Positions 57,790 to 64,000 of a stretch of DNA of 64,000 nt are shown here, piece by piece. Source of the stretch: Dyadobacter alkalitolerans DSM 23607 (GTDB taxonomy: Bacteria; Bacteroidota; Bacteroidia; Cytophagales; Spirosomataceae); assembly GCF_000428845.1 (NCBI RefSeq), contig NZ_AUAS01000002.1, forward strand, positions 62,001 through 126,000, written 5' to 3'. Under the pieces are notes generated by a model. That model was not told the origin of the DNA, made no database searches, and saw only the letters and a list, made by a program, of their open reading frames with translations. Positions within the stretch are counted from its first letter, which is position 1, and each line of letters starts with the position of its first letter. The translations under genes and the position numbers were made by a program.

Positions 57790-58653
57790 ATGAATTTTTT
57801 TGCAATCCCCTTATTAGCGGGAGCGGTGCTTTGTTGTACCCAGGCGCCCGCACAAAAGCTTGAATTTAAGGAACATGTAAGTAAAGAGTTTACCCTATCG
57901 CAGAATGCATCGGCCAATGTGCTGGCCATTTACAACATTAATGGCTCCATAAAGGTGGAGGGCTATAACGGAAGTAAGGTTTTGATTGAAGTGGACAAGA
58001 AAATTACGGGCAAAACCAACGCCATCGTAGATGAGGGAAAGCAGGAGTTCAAACTGAGTTTTGATCAGAAAGCGGACAGCATTACGGCTTACATTTCCGA
58101 ACCATTTGACTCGCGCCCGAATCACAGCAGACGTAACAATGATGGCCCCGGGATCGAGTACGATTTTGAGCTGGATTTCACTGTAAAAGTCCCCTATGCC
58201 ATGAACCTGCATGTGTCGACGGTAAACGGTGGCGATGTGGATGTGAAGGATGTTACGGGCAGATTAGGCGTCAGCAATGTCAATGGCGCCATTACGCTGG
58301 TGAATGCAAAAGGTGCGGCGATCGTGCGGACCATTAACGGGAATGTTGTCGCCGACTATGTTTCACTTCCCCCGGGCGAATCGGATTTCAAGACATTGAA
58401 TGGCGATATCAAGATCAGCTATCCGTCTGATTTTTCCGCCGATTGCCAGTTCAAAAGCTTTAACGGAGAATTTTATACAGACTTTCCAAACACAGAATCA
58501 CTACCGGTAAAAGTGGTGAAAAATGAAGAAAACAAGCCCAATAAAACCGTCTACAAACTCAGCACGGAAACCAGGATCCGCATTGGTAAAGGCGGCCCGA
58601 CCTACAAGTTTGAAACATTCAACGGGAATATTTATATTAAAAAACAATCATAA
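57790..58653 (+). CDS. DUF4097 family secreted beta-repeat protein
   Basis: The 287-residue product has a signal peptide (IPLLAGAVLCCTQAPAQ) and DUF4097-type beta-helix repeats: INGSIKVEGYNGSKVLIEVD, VNGGDVDVKDVTGRLGVSNV, NGAITLVNAKGAAIVRTING and the ending FNGNIYIKKQ. These proteins are exported and often follow sigma/anti-sigma pairs; function is unclear. A second copy follows 5 bp later. The two are diverged paralogues. Confidence 0.88.
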   Translation: MNFFAIPLLAGAVLCCTQAPAQKLEFKEHVSKEFTLSQNASANVLAIYNINGSIKVEGYNGSKVLIEVDKKITGKTNAIVDEGKQEFKLSFDQKADSITAYISEPFDSRPNHSRRNNDGPGIEYDFELDFTVKVPYAMNLHVSTVNGGDVDVKDVTGRLGVSNVNGAITLVNAKGAAIVRTINGNVVADYVSLPPGESDFKTLNGDIKISYPSDFSADCQFKSFNGEFYTDFPNTESLPVKVVKNEENKPNKTVYKLSTETRIRIGKGGPTYKFETFNGNIYIKKQS

Positions 58654-58658
58654 CAAAA

Positions 58659-59492
58659 ATGAAAACCAACCAATTATTGACCCTCTCGATTGCCGCTTTG
58701 CTAACCTGTTTTACGAGTCCTTCCATGGCCCAGACGGGAACGAAAGAACAACTCGTGGTGCCGCTTACTGACCCTGCGAAACCCGGATCTTTGCAAGTCA
58801 ATCTGATAAACGGGACCATCAAAGTGACGGGCTATTCGGGCAACCAGGTTGTCATTGACGCGGTCGTTAAGGGCTCCGAAAAGCCGGACAAACCCAAAGA
58901 CGAAGCAGCCGGTGGCATGAAGCGGATCACCCGAAACGGAGGCCTCGAACTGACCGCAACGGAAGAGCATAATGTTGTCAAATTAACGACTAGAATGGTG
59001 AACACAACCATGCTTTTAGAGATCAAAGTGCCCCAGAAATTTGGCCTCAAAGTAGGCACTGTGAACAACGGCGACATCGTCATTGAGAACGTGTCCGGCG
59101 AGATGGAAATCCAAAATGTGAACGGCGATATTACGCTTACAAACATTGCCGGATCGGCCGTTGCGAATACCATTAACGGAACATTGAAAGCTAACTTTAA
59201 GACCATCGACACCACCTCGCCCATGGCATTTTCGACATTGAATGGCAACGTGGATGTGACCATTCCGGCGAGTGCAAAATTCAATGTAAAACTAAAATCA
59301 GACCGGGGCGAAATATTCAGCGACTTCGATGTGGACGTGGACAAAAGCGCTCCGCAGGCAACCCGCTCGTCCAAGGATGGAATGTATAAGGTTTCGATCG
59401 ATGACTGGGTAAAAGGCAAGATCAATGGCGGCGGAAGCGAAATTATGATGAAGAATATGAATGGCAATATTTACGTGCGAAAAGCGAAGTAA
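58659..59492 (+). CDS. DUF4097 family secreted beta-repeat protein (second copy)
   Basis: The 277-residue product has a signal peptide (ending near SMAQ) and the same repeat type as the previous gene: INGTIKVTGYSGNQVVIDAV, VNNGDIVIENVSGEMEIQNV, NGDITLTNIAGSAVANTING and the ending MNGNIYVRKAK. It starts 5 bp after the first copy, so the two are cotranscribed. It should be the last gene of the sigma-controlled operon; a terminator follows. Confidence 0.88.
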   Translation: MKTNQLLTLSIAALLTCFTSPSMAQTGTKEQLVVPLTDPAKPGSLQVNLINGTIKVTGYSGNQVVIDAVVKGSEKPDKPKDEAAGGMKRITRNGGLELTATEEHNVVKLTTRMVNTTMLLEIKVPQKFGLKVGTVNNGDIVIENVSGEMEIQNVNGDITLTNIAGSAVANTINGTLKANFKTIDTTSPMAFSTLNGNVDVTIPASAKFNVKLKSDRGEIFSDFDVDVDKSAPQATRSSKDGMYKVSIDDWVKGKINGGGSEIMMKNMNGNIYVRKAK

Positions 59493-59519
59493 AACTGCCT
59501 TTACAAGCCCTATACGCAG

Positions 59520-59560
59520 AAACCCGCCGATGCTGAAAAGGAATGCGGCGGGTTTTCTTT
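59520..59560. terminator. Bidirectional terminator after DUF4097 genes
   Basis: AAACCCGCCG (59520-59529) pairs with CGGCGGGTTT (59546-59555) around a 16-nt loop, with T-rich sequence after. It lies between the DUF4097 operon and the convergent marR-type gene. Confidence 0.8.
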
Positions 59561-59595
59561 TTGATGTACGAATATGCATGCATTATGGCCCGCGT

Positions 59596-60030
59596 CTATT
59601 CAATTGTGCCGCCCATTTCCACGAGGATTTTTGAAAGGTCGTCCAGTTTTTTTGTTCTTACGGTTGAAAGAATTTGTTCTGACAAAAGCTCCGATGTGGC
59701 AGTCGCGTCGGTAAGAATCCGCTTACCAGCGTTCGCCAGTTTCACATAAGACACCCGTGCATCGCGGCTGTTGGCTTCGCGTTTCACCATTCCCAGCTTC
59801 TCCAGCGGGGACAGCATCCGGGTAATTCCTGAGGCTGTCAGGCCGATTTTTTCAGCCAGATCTACGCGGCGCATCTTCTCTTCGGGCGCTTCCCCGAGGT
59901 GAAACAGAATCATAAATTCGTTGAGACTCATGCCATGACTGCTCAGTTTTGCATCGAATCGCTTGGTAATCAAGGCCTGCACTGTGGTAAGGTTCAGGAA
60001 CAATTTTAATGATGGTGTTATGGTTGACAT
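59596..60030 (-). CDS. MarR family transcriptional regulator
   Basis: The 144-residue protein has the MarR wing-helix: MSLNEFMILFHLGEAPEEKM, RRVDLAEKIGLTASGITRML, SPLEKLGMVKREANSRDARV. It should bind operator DNA and let go on binding a small phenolic or oxidant ligand. No obvious target gene lies next to it; the neighbouring ClC gene is on the same strand, upstream. A good promoter match lies 58 bp before the start. Confidence 0.9.
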   Translation of the reverse strand: MSTITPSLKLFLNLTTVQALITKRFDAKLSSHGMSLNEFMILFHLGEAPEEKMRRVDLAEKIGLTASGITRMLSPLEKLGMVKREANSRDARVSYVKLANAGKRILTDATATSELLSEQILSTVRTKKLDDLSKILVEMGGTIE

Positions 60031-60087
60031 ATAATTGAATAGTATTTGTTTTATTGTTGATTAATAGTTGAGTGTTCAAGTATTATG

Positions 60088-60119
60088 CAAATATATTGTA
60101 AGTTTAAGTCATTGCCAAA
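60088..60119 (-). promoter_or_regulatory. Promoter of the marR-type gene
   Basis: On the minus strand TTTG (60116-60119) is followed after 20 nt by TATATTTG (60088-60095). This is a full match to the Bacteroidota -33/-7 pattern with standard spacing. It puts a start site near 60081 and a leader of about 50 nt. Confidence 0.7.
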
Positions 60120-60284
60120 CAATGCCTTGCCTTATTTTGACTAAAAAAGTGGGTTTTTGATGCCTCTGAGCGGGATTTCGGAAATGTTTCACGTGGATCG
60201 TTAAGCAATGGCATAAACTGCCCTGTTACGCGCTGGATTTCAATGCGTAATAAGGTGGTTTATGAAGCGCTTATGCGTGGATTT

Positions 60285-62132
60285 CTAGCCCGAATGTGCG
60301 CGCAGCAACTGGCGGTAACTGTTCAGGATTGCGGACTTAGAAATGAACCCTACAAACTCCCCGGACACTTTCACAACGGGCAAGTTCCAGGCACCCGTTT
60401 CATCGAACTTTTTAACAACGCTTACAATGCTGTCGAAGTCGCTGATGACTACGGACGGGACTTTCATGAGGTTTGAAATGGTGAGCATATCATACAGCTC
60501 CGGATTGAAAAGCAGCGGCCGGATGTCGTCCAGAGAAATTGTACCAACCAGTTTCTTATCCGCGTCCACCACCGAGATCATATTGCGCCTTCCTACCCTT
60601 ACAAGCTCGGCCAGCTCCTCGCGTGTTGCGTATTGGCTTACCGTCTGAATGTCCTTATCGATAAGGTCCAGAATGTGCAGCAGCGAGAGCAAATTCCGGT
60701 CATGCTCGCGCGTGAAAATCTTGCCTTGCTCAGCCAGTTTTCTGAGGTCGGGAGAGATCGGTGAAAACCATTTCGCCATCAAATATGAGATGACCGAAAC
60801 GATCATTAAGGGGATAAAAAGATCGTAGCCGGAAGTAGATTCGGCGATCAGAAATATCGCGGTTAAGGGCGCATAAAGCACGCCGCTCATGACGCCCGCC
60901 ATGCCAACGATCACAAGATTATTGATGGGCACATCGGTCGCGCCGACCTGCACACAGATGAGCGCAAACACGTAGCCAAGCGACCCGCCCGCGAAAAGCG
61001 ACGGCGCAAAATTTCCACCATTCCCGCCACTGAAAATAGTGATCGAAGCAGAGAATGCTTTGAGCAAACAGACGAGTGCGACGAAGACTACAACGACCCA
61101 TTCGCGGTAGCCTATGAAGCGGAATAAACTGTTCTCAATAACCGATTGCATCTGCCCGTTTGTAATGGCTTTGATCGTGTCATAACCTTCGCCAAAGAGC
61201 GGCGGATAGAGCACGCATAACACCGACAGGATCGCGCCTCCGAGCATGGCTTTTCTGATCCGTGTCAGTTTCAGCCCGTGAAAAAACTCGTCAATGTATT
61301 TGGCTATTAAAACAAAATACCGGGCGTAAAGTCCGCACAGGACGCCGAGAATTAAATAGAACGGAATGTTGTGATAATCGAACGGGTTGCGCGTTTTGAA
61401 CTGGAATAAAACATTTTCCTGCAGCAGGATTTTTGAGATAAGACTTCCGCAAACTGCCGCAACGACCAACGGGATAAAATCAGAAAATACGACACCTACC
61501 AGCAAGATCTCAAAGGCGAACATCATGCCTGCGATAGGCGCGTTGAAAGCAGAGGCAATCCCGGCAGTTGCGCCCGCTGCGAGCAGCAATGTCCGCTCGC
61601 GATAATCCAGCTTGTAGGTCTGAGCGAAATTGGACCCGATTGCAGCTCCTGTAACTGCGATAGGGCTCTCCAAACCGGCCGACCCACCCAACCCCACGGT
61701 GATGGCACTTTGAACGATCTGAGAGTACATTTTGACCGAAGAGACCACACTCGAATTCTGTGCGATCTCGTACAGGATTACGGGGATGCCTTTTTTGTCC
61801 TGCCCTTTGAATATAAAAATCACAACCAGCGTCGTGATGACAATTCCCAGAAAGGGAAATAAAATATAAAAGAAAACCTGCTGCTCGAAGTAGACCTTGT
61901 AGGTAATTACATAGTGAATGTAATGTACGAGCGATTTGAGGATCACGCCCGCAAGGCCGCAGGTGATGCCGACCAGGATACCCGACAGGATCAAGAACTG
62001 AGATCTTGTGAGTACACTTTTCAACCAGAAAAGCACGATTTCGTAACTGCGCGCTTTATTGAGGCTGTATCTGATGAAGTTTCTTCTGAACTTTAAATAA
62101 CCGAATGCTCTCTTAATGTTGCTCTTGTTCAC
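60285..62132 (-). CDS. ClC-type chloride channel/transporter with CBS domains
   Basis: The 615-residue protein has about ten or more membrane helices and the ClC filter motifs: GLGGSAGLESPIAVTG with gating Glu155, GGNGGNFAPSLFAGGSLG, and the MSGVLYAPLTAIFLIAE region. C-terminal CBS domains (about 460-600) contain LVRVGRRNMISVVDADKKLV and NLMKVPSVVISDF. It moves chloride, either as a channel or in exchange for protons; the sequence does not decide between them. CBS domains may sense nucleotides. Confidence 0.92.
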   Translation of the reverse strand: MNKSNIKRAFGYLKFRRNFIRYSLNKARSYEIVLFWLKSVLTRSQFLILSGILVGITCGLAGVILKSLVHYIHYVITYKVYFEQQVFFYILFPFLGIVITTLVVIFIFKGQDKKGIPVILYEIAQNSSVVSSVKMYSQIVQSAITVGLGGSAGLESPIAVTGAAIGSNFAQTYKLDYRERTLLLAAGATAGIASAFNAPIAGMMFAFEILLVGVVFSDFIPLVVAAVCGSLISKILLQENVLFQFKTRNPFDYHNIPFYLILGVLCGLYARYFVLIAKYIDEFFHGLKLTRIRKAMLGGAILSVLCVLYPPLFGEGYDTIKAITNGQMQSVIENSLFRFIGYREWVVVVFVALVCLLKAFSASITIFSGGNGGNFAPSLFAGGSLGYVFALICVQVGATDVPINNLVIVGMAGVMSGVLYAPLTAIFLIAESTSGYDLFIPLMIVSVISYLMAKWFSPISPDLRKLAEQGKIFTREHDRNLLSLLHILDLIDKDIQTVSQYATREELAELVRVGRRNMISVVDADKKLVGTISLDDIRPLLFNPELYDMLTISNLMKVPSVVISDFDSIVSVVKKFDETGAWNLPVVKVSGEFVGFISKSAILNSYRQLLRAHSG

Positions 62133-62146
62133 AATTTACCGTTTTG

Positions 62147-62176
62147 GTCCGCCGGAGCGCCGGAACGCCGGCGGAC
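62147..62176 (-). terminator. GC-rich hairpin downstream of the lipoprotein gene
   Basis: GTCCGCCGG (62147-62155) pairs with CCGGCGGAC (62168-62176) around a 12-nt loop that repeats the GCCGG motif. It sits between the lipoprotein stop (62190) and the ClC start (62132). There is no long T-run, so it may be an attenuator or a small repeat instead of a terminator. Confidence 0.45.
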
Positions 62177-62189
62177 TTCATTTTCAATG

Positions 62190-62954
62190 CTAGTTAGCAC
62201 GGGCAAGCTGAACTTCAAGCTTGATGTCCACATTACGGTCGTTGCCGTTATAACGCGAGTTATAGCCGCCCGATCCGATGCCTACACCCATTCCGCCACC
62301 CATTCCGATTCCTCCCCCTAAACCTATGCCAATGCGCGGGCTGAATCCGGATTGTGACGATTGTCCATCCACTTTAATGTTAACACCAAGCATTGCGGTT
62401 TCTTTGGCGTTCACGCCCATGAGGCTGAACGGGATTGCAATCTGTTCTGTGAGCTCTCGATTCTGGTCCATCAGGATCTTGGACTTGATGCTGCCGTCCT
62501 GTGCCACCAGATTGATGAAATGCTGGCCTTGCTTGTCTTTCCAAACGGCTTCTTTGTTGTACGAATCCAGAAGCAGGTCGAGTCCGAGGCTGTTGGGAAG
62601 ATCGGTATCCACGCGTTTCAGCGCTTTCCTATCTTCTTTCATCACAACCGGAAACAGCAGTGAGTATTGGTCTTTTTTCTGTCCGTCGGGGCTGAAAGAG
62701 ATTTTCAGGCCGCTGGAAAGGATGTTTTGAATGGTGGTCGGATCCTTGGTTTTCAGGGTCAGGTAAACGTAATGTTCATCATTAATGATTCCGTATCTGA
62801 GCCTGGACTTCTGATCCTGCTGATCTGGTTTGACTTCATCCACATATGAGAAAGGTGCATTCCATTTCGACTCATATGTCATGGTTTTTGAGGAACTACA
62901 TCCAGCGAGGGCAGCCAGCAGCAGTAGACACCAACTGTATTTTATGATTTTCAT
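62190..62954 (-). CDS. Glycine-rich lipoprotein, hypothetical
   Basis: The 254-residue product has a lipoprotein signal with Cys19 (LLLLAALAGCS) and a beta-rich domain containing DEHYVYLTLKTKDPTTIQNI, LKISFSPDGQKKDQYSLLFP and INLVAQDGSIKSKILMDQN. Near the end is a Gly/Met-rich block with repeated GGG and GMG units. I do not recognise a named family. It should sit in the outer membrane or on the cell surface. It precedes the ClC gene on the same strand. Confidence 0.75.
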   Translation of the reverse strand: MKIIKYSWCLLLLAALAGCSSSKTMTYESKWNAPFSYVDEVKPDQQDQKSRLRYGIINDEHYVYLTLKTKDPTTIQNILSSGLKISFSPDGQKKDQYSLLFPVVMKEDRKALKRVDTDLPNSLGLDLLLDSYNKEAVWKDKQGQHFINLVAQDGSIKSKILMDQNRELTEQIAIPFSLMGVNAKETAMLGVNIKVDGQSSQSGFSPRIGIGLGGGIGMGGGMGVGIGSGGYNSRYNGNDRNVDIKLEVQLARAN

Positions 62955-63027
62955 TTTAACTAAGCTTGACGATTATGGATAATTTGTAAACGAAATCCTT
63001 CCACCAATCATTACTGCAAACGGAAAT

Positions 63028-63055
63028 AAATCGTCGCGATGAAATCGTTGCGATG
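63028..63055. repeat. Two 14-bp tandem copies
   Basis: AAATCGTCGCGATG (63028-63041) is directly followed by AAATCGTTGCGATG (63042-63055), one mismatch. It lies between the lipoprotein gene and the hybrid kinase gene, 53 bp from the kinase stop. Confidence 0.6.
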
Positions 63056-63107
63056 AATAAGACTCTCCACATTTGGGAAAATGTTTCCGGCTGATCGTGT
63101 GCCAACG

Positions 63108-64000
63108 CTATTCCTCTCCCAGCAAGGCAGCAATCTTCTTGTGCAGTTTTTCCGGCTCAAATGGCTTGGATAATGTATCGTTCATACCCGACGCTAGGGC
63201 CTGCTGAATTTCCTCAGGCAACACCGTGGCCGAAAGCGATAAAATGGGCGTTTGAATCATCAGCTGCTTCCGGGCAAAGCTTGCGGCCTGAAAGCCATCC
63301 ATTTCGGGCATTCTTGTATCCATAATGATCAGGTCATATTTCTTTTCTCTTAATGCATCAACGGCTTCCCTACCATTCAAAACCATGGTCGCATCCAGGA
63401 GCCAGGTTTTCAGGTATTTTTTCAAAAGCAGTGCGTTGATCGGATTATCCTCGGCTACCAGGACTGTCTTCCCCGTAAATGGCGGCAAATCCTGGAATGC
63501 TACCGAAGGTTTTGGCTCAACGCTTTTTTCATTGGCATCCGGCAGGATTAAGGTAAAAAAGAACTGGCTTCCCTTATTGGATTTGCTGTTCACTTCCAGC
63601 TCGCTGCCCATCAGCCGCACGAGCTTTTGAGAAATTGTCAGCCCAAGGCCCGTTCCTCCGTATTGATGTGATGTGTTTTCGGAAGCTTGTCCGTACTCCG
63701 AGAAAATATTGGCAAGGTGCTCCTCAGACATGCCTATGCCTGTATCGTCGACGCTGAATTTGATCTTGTGGCCAAACTGCGTTTCTGAGATCAGATCCAC
63801 ACGGCAAACGACTCCACCTTCCTGTGTGAATTTTAATGCATTGCCCACCAGGTTCAGCAAAATCTGGTTCAGGCGCATTCCGTCGGCCATTACGCATTCC
63901 GGAAGGTTTTCGTCGATAGCCAGGCTGAGGTTCAGCTTTTTCTCATCTGCTTTAAAGCGCATCAGGTCAATAATCCCTTTTCCGAGCACACGGAGGTCAG
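63108..64000 (-). CDS. Hybrid histidine kinase/response regulator (3' part only)
   Basis: The frame runs off the right edge, leaving about 297 C-terminal residues. A HATPase domain has LNQILLNLVGNALKFTQEGG, VDDTGIGMSEEHLANIFSEY and GGTGLGLTISQKLVRLMGSE. A receiver domain follows after FTGKTVLVAEDNPINALLL, with the phospho-acceptor Asp in LIIMDTRMPEMDGFQA and the Lys in LSKPFEPEKL. The sensor and HisKA parts lie outside the window. It is a multi-step relay kinase; signal unknown. Confidence 0.92.
   Translation of the reverse strand, partial: DLRVLGKGIIDLMRFKADEKKLNLSLAIDENLPECVMADGMRLNQILLNLVGNALKFTQEGGVVCRVDLISETQFGHKIKFSVDDTGIGMSEEHLANIFSEYGQASENTSHQYGGTGLGLTISQKLVRLMGSELEVNSKSNKGSQFFFTLILPDANEKSVEPKPSVAFQDLPPFTGKTVLVAEDNPINALLLKKYLKTWLLDATMVLNGREAVDALREKKYDLIIMDTRMPEMDGFQAASFARKQLMIQTPILSLSATVLPEEIQQALASGMNDTLSKPFEPEKLHKKIAALLGEE

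Overview
The window looks like chromosome from a Bacteroidota bacterium of the order Cytophagales. Gene content is closest to Dyadobacter and relatives, but that genus call is an inference from gene style, not a search. Supporting signs are two SusC/SusD outer-membrane uptake pairs, an ECF sigma/FecR pair beside an STN-type SusC, many Sec-secreted or lipidated proteins, few Shine-Dalgarno sequences, and promoter-like sites of the Bacteroidota type (TTTG ... TAnnTTTG). I saw no rRNA, tRNA, CRISPR array, insertion sequence, integrase or prophage module.

Region by region. 1-5900: the end of an Rrf2 regulator with its NAD(P)-binding partner, a phosphate-selective-type porin, two SRPBCC-fold proteins and tex. 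5995-10812: a ThuA-like secreted protein, an RsmB-type rRNA methyltransferase, a GAF histidine kinase and a DUF2147 protein. 10939-19779: a luciferase-like flavin oxidoreductase, a WYL regulator, metY, an oligopeptidase B-like lipoprotein and polA. A large nested REP-like palindrome lies between metY and the peptidase, and a 20-bp palindrome is embedded in polA.

20006-28759 is one carbohydrate/oxidation locus: SusC, SusD, a secreted protein with DUF1080-like and PA14-like regions, and a sorbosone-dehydrogenase-like propeller fused to an azurin-type copper domain. 28950-38452 is a second locus: ECF sigma factor (TTG start), FecR anti-sigma factor, STN-SusC, SusD, a secreted RraA-like protein and a Tat-type enolase-superfamily dehydratase. 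The last two could form a periplasmic acid-sugar dehydratase/aldolase pair.

38545-47478 is the most system-like stretch. On the plus strand are a Kef-type antiporter and a nucleotide-transporter-like protein fused to HEAT repeats and a cyclic-nucleotide-binding domain with an intact phosphate-binding cassette. Converging on them is a tight minus-strand operon: membrane histidine kinase, single receiver, receiver fused to a class III adenylate cyclase, and an HD phosphohydrolase. The simplest reading is a signal-controlled cAMP source, a possible cAMP-removing enzyme and a membrane cAMP effector next to each other. The link between the two strands is inferred.

47665-53505 holds an SDR oxidoreductase, an AraC regulator, a GH95 alpha-L-fucosidase, a DUF457-like membrane protein and a Crp/Fnr regulator. 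53768-59492 holds a MacB/FtsX-type permease, an ECF sigma factor, an unusual zinc-finger anti-sigma factor with HEAT-like repeats, and two DUF4097 proteins. 59596-64000 holds a MarR regulator with a good promoter match, a ClC channel with CBS domains, a glycine-rich lipoprotein and the 3' end of a hybrid histidine kinase that runs off the window.
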